A stretch of DNA of 56,420 bases from Vallitalea okinawensis (GTDB lineage: Bacteria > Bacillota > Clostridia > Lachnospirales > PQDH01): assembly GCF_002964605.1 (NCBI RefSeq), contig NZ_PQDH01000018.1, positions 1 to 56,420 of the forward strand, given 5' to 3'. Position numbers and translations under genes: made by a program. Within the stretch, counting starts at the first letter, position 1; the number at the start of each line of letters is the position of its first letter. Positions 45,815-53,026 of this stretch are shown here, in pieces. Under the pieces are notes generated by a model that had not been told where the DNA came from, made no database searches, and was given only the letters and a program-made list of their open reading frames with translations.

Positions 45815-47050
45815 TTAATCCAAAATAAGTACTTCTTTTAGATCTATAATGTCACCCTGCCCTTCTATCTCAATGGTAATATAGCGATACTCATAGGGTA
45901 ATATATACATAGATGTATAAAGTTCATCCTCTTCTATCTCAAACCAATCAGTAGTCTCATCAAAATCATTAAATGAGTCTGTATTACTAAAAGCAAGTCG
46001 TACTCTTCTAGCTTGCTCCTCTCCCCAAGAGAAAGCAACTCGTCTTATTATGTATGGTTCTTTTAAATCTACCTGAAAACTTACAGAATTACTATCATCA
46101 AAATTCAATTCACATACTGTGGCTAAGTCCCCATCTATGATCTTTTCAATATCACTCTGAAGTACTCCATTAACTTGAGTATCAATGGATGCTACTGTAT
46201 CAACTCGATCACCATGAGATACAATTCTTTGACAGCCAAATCTTAAACCATATCCTTTCATAAGCTTATTATTACGATAATCTCTAATCCAACGGTCATT
46301 AACCTTATCACCATAATTGCCTTCAAGTATATGTAGATCATTGTTGACTACTTCCCATACAAAAGCAACATGTTCAGGTAAATAAATAAAGTCTCCAGGT
46401 ACAGGTTGGACTTGCTGAGGTAATTCTTCAGGATAATACCAAGATTTATACTTTCTAAAGTAACGCACAGAATAGGCACCACCCTTAACCATCCAATCTG
46501 TAGAACTGCATTCAATACCTGGTACAGTAGCACCACCACCCTTCATTGGGCAACCAGCATAGTTATAACACCATGAGACGAAATCAGTGCACCATTGCTC
46601 TGGACCAAATATAGTGAACTTATGAACATCTCCTGTATCTTCACCTGTAAGAGGATTTTCCCTAATTGGATCTCTGTTGATATCTTTATCAGGTTCCCAG
46701 TAGGAATAATACCCTTCATTATAGTCATCAGGATAATAATAAAGTTGACTTAAGCCCATGGTAACAATTTTATTCCCTTCGATTAAGCTTCTACTTGAAG
46801 TAAAAGGTCCTTCACCAATAAGGAAATCTAGCAACTCAATGAACTCTTCTTCTGTCTCTTTTATTTTTGTGTTTGCATTTTGAATGATGGAGGGTTCAAA
46901 AGAAGGCTCAATCATAATCCCATCTTCATCATAGTTAAAATCGTACATCGTTAAATCAACTTCATATTCTGTTTCAAGGCTTTTATACCAAATAGTCATT
47001 GATACTAGGCTAGCTAATATTATAACAATATATAGAATTTTTTTCTTCAT
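45815..47050 (-). CDS. Secreted CHAP-domain protein with C-terminal discoidin-like domain
   Basis: 411 aa from ATG 47050, about 7 nt after GAGGGGG. It has an N-terminal membrane anchor or signal (KKILYIVIILASLVSMTIW). The central domain has GPEQWCTDFVSWCYNYAG with the CHAP catalytic Cys (near residue 155), and PGDFIYLPEHVAFVWEV with the partner His. The last 130 residues (NGVLQSDIEKIIDGDLATVCEL, FQVDLKEPYIIRRVAFSW, YRYITIEIEG) look like an F5/8-type C carbohydrate-binding fold. It is probably a peptidoglycan amidase or peptidase at the cell surface; the substrate is unknown. Confidence 0.8.
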   Translation of the reverse strand: MKKKILYIVIILASLVSMTIWYKSLETEYEVDLTMYDFNYDEDGIMIEPSFEPSIIQNANTKIKETEEEFIELLDFLIGEGPFTSSRSLIEGNKIVTMGLSQLYYYPDDYNEGYYSYWEPDKDINRDPIRENPLTGEDTGDVHKFTIFGPEQWCTDFVSWCYNYAGCPMKGGGATVPGIECSSTDWMVKGGAYSVRYFRKYKSWYYPEELPQQVQPVPGDFIYLPEHVAFVWEVVNNDLHILEGNYGDKVNDRWIRDYRNNKLMKGYGLRFGCQRIVSHGDRVDTVASIDTQVNGVLQSDIEKIIDGDLATVCELNFDDSNSVSFQVDLKEPYIIRRVAFSWGEEQARRVRLAFSNTDSFNDFDETTDWFEIEEDELYTSMYILPYEYRYITIEIEGQGDIIDLKEVLILD

Positions 47051-47112
47051 CCCCATCCCCCTCAGACATCTAAACTATATAATTATATATTTTGAATAAA
47101 CATAACTGCAAA

Positions 47113-47886
47113 TTATTTTGATTTATCAGGTATCTGAAATTGATCTGTTAGTCCCATTTTATAGGCTAACTTGATTATTGATTTTTCATCTTCTGTCATT
47201 TTTCTATTATACATTTTCTCAAATTGTTGGATTAAGCCATGATAATCGATTTTCCTTTTCTGTTTTTGGATCCGCTTCCCTCTGTTGATAAAAGCTTGGC
47301 GAGGATCATATTTTTCTATTTGATAAGGCTCTGATGATAGTCTTCTAAAAACTTCAGCAGTATAAAAAGCATCATGAAACGCATCATGAAACGACTTCTC
47401 AATGGGTATATCCATAAATTCAATAGCGCTTCTTAATCCAATACTACTGTTATTTGGTGTCCTAAATTTCTTAGAAGCGATCTCCTGTATGTTAATGAAC
47501 CTTCTAGGAATGTCATTACTACTTAATTTATGAAATACTACATTTCTAAACAATTCCTTCATATCTGCTAAGCCCCAAATACCAAAGATATTATCTTTCC
47601 CATCAATAAAATCAGTAAATTGCTCAAAAACATATTTAAAAGATCGAGCTAACTTTAATTGATCATCGGTAATGTTAGTTAATTCTTCTATAAAAGGGTG
47701 CACTTTCGGATATATAATTGGCTTAACTAGAGCCTTAAAGGTTGCGACTTCATTAAGCTCTGTATCAAGCTTAACTGCACCAATTTGTATAATTTCGAAA
47801 GGGCATTTCTGATTCATTCGCTTAGAGTGTTTTTGATCTTCAATAAGGGCTTGATTAAATTCTAAATCAAATACGATATAACTCAT
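47113..47886 (-). CDS. DEDDh 3'-5' exonuclease (KapD-like)
   Basis: 257 aa. The ExoI motif YIVFDLEFNQA (DxE) opens the protein. ExoII lies in FGIWGLADMKELFRN and ExoIII in SFHDAFHDAFYTAEVFRRL (His and Asp). A basic C-terminal extension (GKRIQKQKRKIDYHGLIQQFEK) follows. It resembles KapD, an exonuclease linked to sporulation inhibition in Bacillus, and other ERI1-like enzymes that trim RNA ends. AAAGGAG lies before the ATG. Confidence 0.85.
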   Translation of the reverse strand: MSYIVFDLEFNQALIEDQKHSKRMNQKCPFEIIQIGAVKLDTELNEVATFKALVKPIIYPKVHPFIEELTNITDDQLKLARSFKYVFEQFTDFIDGKDNIFGIWGLADMKELFRNVVFHKLSSNDIPRRFINIQEIASKKFRTPNNSSIGLRSAIEFMDIPIEKSFHDAFHDAFYTAEVFRRLSSEPYQIEKYDPRQAFINRGKRIQKQKRKIDYHGLIQQFEKMYNRKMTEDEKSIIKLAYKMGLTDQFQIPDKSK

Positions 47887-47948
47887 TTAATTAACTCCTT
47901 TTAAAGCTAGTTCCTTTAGTATGTATCAACGACTTCCCTTTTAATCAG

Positions 47949-47980
47949 AAAAAACACTTATCTTTTCAGACAAGTGTTTT
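47949..47980 (-). terminator. Terminator of the 51-aa gene, overlapping its 3' end
   Basis: On minus, AAAACACTT...AAGTGTTTTTTC forms a 9-bp stem. Its 5' arm is coding and its 3' arm follows the stop. Confidence 0.75.
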
Positions 47981-48113
47981 CAAGAAAAGCTAATTTACTA
48001 TTTGTTAAATGCTCATACTGATCGTTAGTGATAATCCCCGTTTCTTTTAATTCACTGGCATAGCCAATAAAATCCATTATCAACTCTCTTAAGCATTTAG
48101 CATTTTTCATCAT
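47958..48113 (-). CDS. Small hypothetical protein, 51 aa
   Basis: The start MMKNAKCLRELIMDFIGYA is followed by SELKETGIITNDQYEHLTNSKL. It is predicted helical, cytosolic, with no known family. Support comes from a complete transcription unit: extended -10 promoter at 48152-48180, GGAG ribosome site 4 nt before the first ATG (7 before the second), and a terminator whose 5' arm is the last codons. It is divergent from bpsA. The function is unknown. Confidence 0.7.
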   Translation of the reverse strand: MMKNAKCLRELIMDFIGYASELKETGIITNDQYEHLTNSKLAFLENTCLKR

Positions 48114-48151
48114 CAAACTCCTTTATTAGAATTCAATATTTGATATGTATA

Positions 48152-48180
48152 ATTATACCATAAAAAGATATGTTTTTCAA
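48152..48180 (-). promoter_or_regulatory. Promoter of the 51-aa gene
   Basis: On minus, TTGAAA (48180-48175), 17-nt spacer ending TGG, TATAAT (48157-48152). Confidence 0.8.
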
Positions 48181-48239
48181 CAATATTTTGTCAAGTCAGT
48201 TGTCATAACAATTTATACCGAAATAAGTTATTAACATAT

Positions 48240-48305
48240 TTTTCCACAACTTGTTGATAATTTACAAATTATGTAACCCACTATTCACAGGTACGGTGTG
48301 GATAA
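48240..48305. promoter_or_regulatory. Cluster of DnaA-box-like 9-mers
   Basis: TTTTCCACA (48240-48248), TGTTGATAA (48252-48260, reverse, one mismatch), CTATTCACA (48281-48289, one mismatch) and TGTGGATAA (48297-48305, reverse, perfect). Four sites in 66 bp, just upstream of the bpsA promoter. Confidence 0.45.
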
Positions 48306-48352
48306 TTCTCCTCGCCATCCAGAGCACATAATAATTATAATTAAACTCTCTC

Positions 48353-48380
48353 TTGAAAATCATTATAATTAACATAAAAT
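48353..48380 (+). promoter_or_regulatory. Promoter of the bpsA leader
   Basis: TTGAAA (48353-48358), 16-nt spacer, TAAAAT (48375-48380). The predicted start is near 48387, about 35 bases before the leader ORF. Confidence 0.55.
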
Positions 48381-48422
48381 GATATATGTAGACTAAAATA
48401 AGCAGACGAAAGGAGATTTTTT

Positions 48423-48476
48423 ATGAGTAATCTATTATGTGTGATAACACTTAGTAAGCGAGGCTACTGGTTATAG
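48423..48476 (+). CDS. Leader peptide of bpsA, 17 aa
   Basis: The ORF MSNLLCVITLSKRGYWL ends in TAG at 48474-48476. AAAGGAG (48409-48415) stands exactly 7 nt before the ATG, as good a ribosome site as any gene here. The second half of the ORF (48440-48465) is complementary to 48495-48518, so translating it must unwind the leader hairpin. This is the layout of a translational attenuator. I do not recognise the peptide; it is not like known SpeFL or MAGDIS peptides. Confidence 0.65.
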   Translation: MSNLLCVITLSKRGYWL

Positions 48477-48543
48477 CATATTGTTTGCTTGGTAAGCCTT
48501 GTTTATTAAGTTATCATAATTTAATAACTAGGAGGCTTATAGG
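48440..48543 (+). promoter_or_regulatory. Translational attenuator of bpsA (mutually exclusive hairpins)
   Basis: Helix A pairs 48451-48465 with 48495-48509 (three G-U) and continues as TGATAAC (48442-48448) with GTTATCA (48510-48516) past a 2-nt bulge. It leaves the bpsA ribosome site AGGAGG (48530-48535) free. Helix B pairs TAAGCCT (48493-48499) with AGGCTTA (48533-48539), covering that site, with helix C AGTTAT/ATAACT (48509-48514 with 48524-48529) inside its loop. A and B share 48495-48499. Confidence 0.6.
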
Positions 48544-49632
48544 ATTATTACAAAAATAAAACAAAACACTAATTATATAAGTGATAACAAACAACATTTA
48601 ATAAAATTGATTGCTAAGAAGGTAAAAATCCAAGAAGGTGAAGATGCAATCGAAAACTTCTTGAGATTACTATATTTAAATAACCCTCAGTCCAATAAAC
48701 GCTTAGCACGTCAGTTATTATTACCCATTCCGTTAGTATCAGCAATAAAAAAGGAATTTATTAAAATTGGTATTGTAGTTCAGAAAAAGGGAATCATGTT
48801 AACTACTAATGGAAAAACATTTGTTGAAGATGAATTAGGCTATAAAGGAATTGATTTAGCTTTTCTTCATTCTATTATGGAAGATAATTTATCTATGGAG
48901 GTAATCTTTAAAGAAGATTGGATTCTATTAGAAAATATTTATGGGTTAAGACCTGATGCAAATATGGCCTTGGACCAAGCACACTGCACTATGAAAACAA
49001 GTCTAAAGAGGGCTATACTAGCTTTACGCATGAATAGCCTTATCCATAAAAAAATTCTATGTATAGGTGATGATGATTTTGTTAGTATCGCTCTAGGTTT
49101 TCTTTTAAAACGACTATATCCAGATACCAGTCATAATAGGACCGAAATTCACGTTGCAGATTTGGATCAAAGATACTTAAATCAGCTCAGTGATATTGCC
49201 AACAAGTATCATTTACCCATTACATGTTTTCAAATGGATTTTAAAGATTCAGTTAAAGACGATTTCCTTAATAACTACGATGCTTTTTTTACAGATCCAC
49301 CATATACATTACAAGGTATGAGTTTGTTTATTTCAAGAGGCTTAGCAATGTTAAAAAAGAAAAAAGGAACATTAATATTTTTTTCATTTGCTCATAAGTC
49401 TTTTGATGAAACCTATAAAATGCAGAAAATAATCTCTGATATGGGTTTAACCATTCAGCAACTTCACAAACATTTCAATGAGTATTACGGTGGCTCTATT
49501 ATCGGTAATACTAGTCAACTAATCGTATTAAAAACAACTGAATGGACAAAGCCTATTATAGCTCCAAATGATTCCTTCAAAGAGTTTCTCTATACAAAAG
49601 AAGTGAATCAAAAAAATTCCTCAAGCAAATAA
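48544..49632 (+). CDS. bpsA: Branched-chain polyamine synthase BpsA (N4-bis(aminopropyl)spermidine synthase)
   Basis: About 362 aa. The DUF43/BpsA family transfers aminopropyl groups from decarboxylated SAM to the inner nitrogen of spermidine. An N-terminal winged-helix part (LRLLYLNNPQSNKRLARQLLLPIPLV) precedes a Rossmann domain with ILCIGDDDFVSIAL (GDDD binds substrate in known structures) and YDAFFTDPPYTLQGMSLFISRGL. The open frame runs back to AGGAGG with no ATG, GTG or TTG at proper distance; ATT at 48544 is 8 nt away, so I propose an AUU start. TTG 48607 (341 aa) has no ribosome site. A leader-peptide attenuator lies upstream. Confidence 0.85.
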   Translation: MITKIKQNTNYISDNKQHLIKLIAKKVKIQEGEDAIENFLRLLYLNNPQSNKRLARQLLLPIPLVSAIKKEFIKIGIVVQKKGIMLTTNGKTFVEDELGYKGIDLAFLHSIMEDNLSMEVIFKEDWILLENIYGLRPDANMALDQAHCTMKTSLKRAILALRMNSLIHKKILCIGDDDFVSIALGFLLKRLYPDTSHNRTEIHVADLDQRYLNQLSDIANKYHLPITCFQMDFKDSVKDDFLNNYDAFFTDPPYTLQGMSLFISRGLAMLKKKKGTLIFFSFAHKSFDETYKMQKIISDMGLTIQQLHKHFNEYYGGSIIGNTSQLIVLKTTEWTKPIIAPNDSFKEFLYTKEVNQKNSSSK

Positions 49633-49646
49633 AATTTAATATTCAT

Positions 49647-49687
49647 AAAGGATGAAATACATGATACCTATTTATTTCATCCTTTTT
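49647..49687. terminator. Terminator of bpsA
   Basis: AAAGGATGAAATA pairs with TATTTCATCCTTT, then TTT on plus. It may also serve the convergent acetyltransferase. Confidence 0.85.
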
Positions 49688-49732
49688 AAATCGCCAGAAT
49701 ATATTAAGCACCCATGACTCGCGCTTAAGAAA

Positions 49733-50299
49733 TTAATTAGTAAGTTCATATGTAATGGATATATCCTTTAATTTTCGGCACCAAATTAAATGGTCAGCAC
49801 CTTCTCCCCAATAATCTTTTAGTACGTATTTGGGTTCCCCCAGCTTCTTACCCCATATCTTTTTTGCTATCGTATAACCGCTATCCAGACAGAATTCATC
49901 AATCCCCTTCCCAATTAAAGCGATATACATAGCATTTAACAATAACGTACCTATTCCTTTTCGTTGGTATTCAGGTAATATATACACAGATCCAATTTCT
50001 CCAACATCCTTAAGTTGACCTTGAGTACATTTATTGATTAGTTCACTACTTACACCATATGAAATTGTTCCAACAATCTTTCCCTCTAAACACGCAAGTA
50101 GAAAGAAGTGATTAAAACCATTAGATGCTATATCTTCTTTCAATCTCTGCTTTTTTTCCTCTACCTCCCCATTAATCGATTCAAGGTCGTCGCCAACTCC
50201 CTCTTCTTCAAATGCCGTGGTAATGGTTACTGCAAATAATTGATGAAGTTCTTCAATATCTTTTTTATTTGGTCTTCGAATACTAACATTTTTCATCAT
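49733..50299 (-). CDS. GNAT family N-acetyltransferase
   Basis: 188 aa. The GNAT core is seen in HFFLLACLEGKIVGTISYGV (strand and motif D) and GEIGSVYILPEYQRKGIGTLLLNAM (motif A with the acetyl-CoA loop RxxGxG). The C-terminal part has GYTIAKKIWGKKLGEPKYVLKDYWGEGADHLIWCRKL. The acceptor is unknown. It is monocistronic and convergent with bpsA. Two ATGs adjoin at the start (50299, 50296); AAAGG lies about 13 nt upstream. Confidence 0.88.
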   Translation of the reverse strand: MMKNVSIRRPNKKDIEELHQLFAVTITTAFEEEGVGDDLESINGEVEEKKQRLKEDIASNGFNHFFLLACLEGKIVGTISYGVSSELINKCTQGQLKDVGEIGSVYILPEYQRKGIGTLLLNAMYIALIGKGIDEFCLDSGYTIAKKIWGKKLGEPKYVLKDYWGEGADHLIWCRKLKDISITYELTN

Positions 50300-50386
50300 A
50301 AATTTATTTACCTTTCTAGTCGAATGCTATCAACAACTATTCATATGTGTAAAATTATACCACAATAGAGAGCTAAATGAAACTTC

Positions 50387-50596
50387 ATGATTTACAGTGT
50401 CAGACAGCAATACCTACTTAAGAATTTTATATCCAAAACTAAGCCTACTCTCATTGGATTAGTTATTGTGATTATGATTCTTTTTATAAATTATTTAATC
50501 AACAATGATTATTCATTACTTACTATGTATACAATATTAATACGCATCTGTAATGTACTGACTATGCTCTTTTCCAGACATAACAGAAAAAGGTAA
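50387..50596 (+). CDS. Possible small membrane protein, 69 aa
   Basis: The open frame has one or two hydrophobic stretches (PTLIGLVIVIMILFINYLI, LLTMYTILIRICNVLTMLF) and a basic tail. No clear ribosome site precedes the ATG and no promoter or terminator stands out, so it could be a remnant or a chance frame. No family recognised. Confidence 0.3.
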   Translation: MIYSVRQQYLLKNFISKTKPTLIGLVIVIMILFINYLINNDYSLLTMYTILIRICNVLTMLFSRHNRKR

Positions 50597-50714
50597 GCAC
50601 TTGAGGCACTCATTTTATAAAGAAAACCAATCAACCATTTATTACCAAGGAAATATTATCCATACTTTTCATTGCTCTTTTTATTACTTTTTACTCAGTT
50701 TAAGACCATCAATA

Positions 50715-50876
50715 TCATTTTTCTATTGCTCTTTTAAGTTCGCTTAAAGCTATTTGATGGTACTTAAGGGATTCTTTATCATTGTTTTTTTTATCTTGCT
50801 GAATGGCATATTCAAGACCTTCTATCTGTCTTCTTAATACTATATCATCAGCATTTCTTGGTTTCATATAAGACAT
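50715..50876 (-). CDS. Small hypothetical protein, 53 aa
   Basis: The start MSYMKPRNADDIVLRRQIEG is followed by LEYAIQQDKKNNDKES and the C-terminus YHQIALSELKRAIEK. It is charged and predicted to be a two-helix hairpin or coiled coil, cytosolic. GGGAGG stands 8 nt before the ATG, strong support for translation. No family recognised. It has no near neighbour on its strand. Confidence 0.65.
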   Translation of the reverse strand: MSYMKPRNADDIVLRRQIEGLEYAIQQDKKNNDKESLKYHQIALSELKRAIEK

Positions 50877-51485
50877 AATACTGACCTCCCATATTCAGTC
50901 AATCAAATTATCAACATTAAACTGCTTATCATTGTTTTATAGTTATATTATTAACTTCATTAGACGAAATATGTGTATAATGGTTTAAACTCTTGACTAA
51001 ATAACCTCTTGGTAGTAAATATAGATTATTTTCACTGCAAAATAATTGTTTTTATGATATAATTCTACTTGGATGTATATATTGGGTACTTATTGTTTCT
51101 CTAATCCCTCATAGGTTATAGACAACATCTCATCGATTTGTCTATTAAAGTACACCTGAGAGCAATATCTCAACAAACTGTATTCCTTTATTTACATCCA
51201 TTCGGATATAAAAGTATGATTTTACTTTCTCCATTTTATAAGAATAGCTTAATTCTCAAATTCCTATCTTATTAATCATTGAACTTCACTATTTACTCCC
51301 TGATACTGTTATCACAAAAAATTCTTAAGTAACTTTATAAACTCTCATAGTATTCATAATAATACGTTCATTTGTTTCTGTATCAGTGAATAAGAGTGCA
51401 TATGACCTAATCAATAAAAACCTTACGGCTTTGTCGTTTTGTGGTACCTAAGTGTCCTCAAGAATTTCAAATACATATGATAATC
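50877..51485. other. Long non-coding region
   Basis: About 600 bases without a supported ORF. An 8-bp inverted repeat ATAGACAA/TTGTCTAT lies at 51118-51145 with no T run. Several TATAAT-like sites occur (for example near 51058) with no gene after them. It may be a degraded region. Confidence 0.5.
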
Positions 51486-51539
51486 TTAACATAGAATTAA
51501 CATAAGCTTAACTTGTACTTAACTGCTAATAACTATAAT
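51486..51539 (+). promoter_or_regulatory. PhoP/PhoB-type Pho box with -10 element
   Basis: TTAACA, TTAACA, TTAACT and TTAACT start at 51486, 51497, 51508 and 51519, each exactly 11 bases apart, matching the known TTAACA-N5 direct repeats of Pho-regulated promoters. TATAAT follows at 51534-51539, 9 bases after the last repeat, the usual distance. Confidence 0.75.
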
Positions 51540-51545
51540 AATTTA

Positions 51546-51610
51546 GTAAGGCTTTTTATTTATTCTCAAGAAGTTGATCGTCACAGGATAAGCTTCTTGG
51601 GTCTTTTTTG
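51546..51610 (+). ncRNA. Candidate Pho-regulated small RNA, about 64 nt
   Basis: The predicted start is 7 bases after the -10. An intrinsic terminator follows at once: CTCAAGAAG (51565-51573) pairs with CTTCTTGGG (51593-51601), then TCTTTTTT. No ORF with a ribosome site fits inside. The transcript would be a 19-nt 5' tail and a terminator hairpin. Alternatively it is an attenuated leader for the acetyltransferase gene 320 bases downstream. Confidence 0.5.
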
Positions 51611-51930
51611 TATCTGATCTAATAAAATTTTTTTTACTTACTAAACGTTTGAATCTTCACTACTCTTTATGAACTCAAGGTTGATTTAATCTTATAAAAT
51701 AATCTTTTTCATATTAAAGTATGTATATCTCTTTTCTATGATCATGATAGCCAGCTGTATCAACAATTTTAATCTCTTTAATCCTCTCGATCATGCAAGC
51801 TGATGGAACATTACTCATATTCTCACTTCAAATTCCAATTTAAGCTATTTTGTGATATAATTTACTCAATTAACTAGTGGGACATCAAGCACTTTGTTAG
51901 AATACTTATTTTAAAGGAGGTTAGACTAAC
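51611..51930. other. Intergenic region before the acetyltransferase gene
   Basis: AT-rich. TATAAT at 51856-51861 is the likely promoter of the downstream gene. A 34-codon frame on minus (51714-51818) has only a weak ribosome site and is not claimed. Confidence 0.5.
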
Positions 51931-52434
51931 ATGAAAATATTTGAGACAAAAAGGTTATACCTTAGAGAACTAATAATTGATGATAAAAAAGAATTAATGA
52001 GAGTTCTGTCTGATCCAGAATCTATGGAATTTTACCCTCACCCATTTTCTGAGGAAATGGTAGAACAGTGGATTAGATGGAATATAGAAAACTATAAAAA
52101 ATATAGACATGGACTTTGGGCGGTAATATTGAAAGAGGGTGATGTTTTTATAGGAGATTGTGGTATAACCATGCAAAGCATAGATAATGAAATGGTACCA
52201 GAAATTGGTTTCCATATCATAAAAAAATATTGTAACAAAGGTTATGCAACAGAGGCTGCTCTTGCTTGTAAAAAATATGCTTTTAATGTTTTAAATTACT
52301 CCAGAATATTTTCATATACCACAGTTCGGAACATACCATCACAAAAAGTTGCAGAGAAAATCGGTATGAGGGCATATAAAGAGTTTGAAAAGAACAATGA
52401 AAAACAAATTGCTCAAGTTGCTATCAAGGGCTAG
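51931..52434 (+). CDS. GNAT family N-acetyltransferase (RimJ/RimL type)
   Basis: 167 aa. It starts MKIFETKRLYLRELIIDDKKELM, the usual opening of RimJ/RimL-like enzymes (ETxRLxLR). The acetyl-CoA motif is seen in VPEIGFHIIKKYCNKGYATEAALACKKYAF, and the C-terminal NIPSQKVAEKIGMRAYKEFEK is also typical. It acetylates a protein N-terminus or a small amine; the target is unknown. AAAGGAGG stands before the ATG. A small membrane-protein gene follows 66 bases later on the same strand. Confidence 0.9.
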   Translation: MKIFETKRLYLRELIIDDKKELMRVLSDPESMEFYPHPFSEEMVEQWIRWNIENYKKYRHGLWAVILKEGDVFIGDCGITMQSIDNEMVPEIGFHIIKKYCNKGYATEAALACKKYAFNVLNYSRIFSYTTVRNIPSQKVAEKIGMRAYKEFEKNNEKQIAQVAIKG

Positions 52435-52500
52435 CTATAATGAGTACATACTTGTAAAATCATGATAAAAATGAGTGTATTTTAGTTAGGAGATGATACG

Positions 52501-52662
52501 ATGAAGAAAAGAGAAATTTTTATGTTATCAACATTAACATTTTTCATGGGTATAGTTTTCGGATTTTTGATTTCGCCAGCGAAAAATGGCATTGGTAATA
52601 ATGCTGGCAATAACATAACATATCATGGCAAACAGGACTCAACAATTGAAGAAGCCGAATAG
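52501..52662 (+). CDS. Small membrane protein, 53 aa
   Basis: The basic start MKKREIFMLSTLTFFMG leads into one hydrophobic helix (residues 7-26) and then a polar Asn-rich tail (KNGIGNNAGNNITYHGKQDS). It could be a membrane anchor or an uncleaved signal. GGAG stands 8 nt before the ATG, and a strong terminator follows at 52709. It may be co-transcribed with the acetyltransferase. No family recognised. Confidence 0.7.
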   Translation: MKKREIFMLSTLTFFMGIVFGFLISPAKNGIGNNAGNNITYHGKQDSTIEEAE

Positions 52663-52708
52663 CACAATCAACAATACTATAACTTCATTAGTTTTTATTT
52701 TTAGTCAA

Positions 52709-52757
52709 AGATACATCACACATATACTATTATGTATGATGTATCTAAGTTTTTTTA
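52709..52757 (+). terminator. Terminator after the 53-aa gene
   Basis: AGATACATC pairs with GATGTATCT around an inner ACATA/TATGT, followed by seven T. Confidence 0.85.
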
Positions 52758-52859
52758 ATTGAATAAATATATTGGTTATTTAAGTTTTTAATATCAATTT
52801 CTTCATAAGACTCTATATACTTAAAGGAGTTGATTCTTTTTAATAGATTATCAAGTTTT

Positions 52860-52961
52860 ATGAAACACATATTACTGACTTGGTTAAAAGCTTTAGGTTA
52901 CGCTTATCTGTTGCTACACTTACTTGCTACCATTACCAATTTCTTAGTCTACATAAGCTAA
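52860..52961 (+). CDS. Possible 33-aa hydrophobic peptide
   Basis: MKHILLTWLKALGYAYLLLH continues hydrophobic to TNFLVYIS. The nearest AAAGGAG is 30 bases upstream, and an in-frame TTG touches it with no spacing, so the start is doubtful. Listed because the region is rich in such peptides. Confidence 0.25.
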   Translation: MKHILLTWLKALGYAYLLLHLLATITNFLVYIS

Positions 52962-53026
52962 ACTGTCCTATAATATTCTTGATTTTTTTGGTATAATAAC
53001 CTCATAATTGAAATTAGGTGATGATT

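Larger units (their letters stand above)
48114..48422. other. Divergent intergenic region between the 51-aa gene and bpsA leader
   Basis: It holds the two promoters and the DnaA-box-like cluster listed separately. The rest is AT-rich with no further ORF. Confidence 0.6.

Noticed and set aside
48240-48305. Chromosomal origin of replication
   Set aside because: DnaA-like boxes occur, but no dnaA, dnaN, recF, gyrB or rpmH nearby and no clear AT-unwinding repeat set.
51118-51145. Hairpin ATAGACAA/TTGTCTAT
   Set aside because: No T run, no nearby gene and common by chance at this base composition; left only as a note in the intergenic entry.
40490-51161. Shared 14-mer AAAGTACACCTGAG at about 40491 and 51147
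   Set aside because: A few shared 14-mers are expected by chance in 56 kb of AT-rich DNA, and flanks do not match.
51714-51818. 34-codon minus-strand frame containing IVDTAGYHDH
   Set aside because: It recalls a GTPase DTAG motif, but there is no Walker A, only a weak ribosome site and no extension in any frame.
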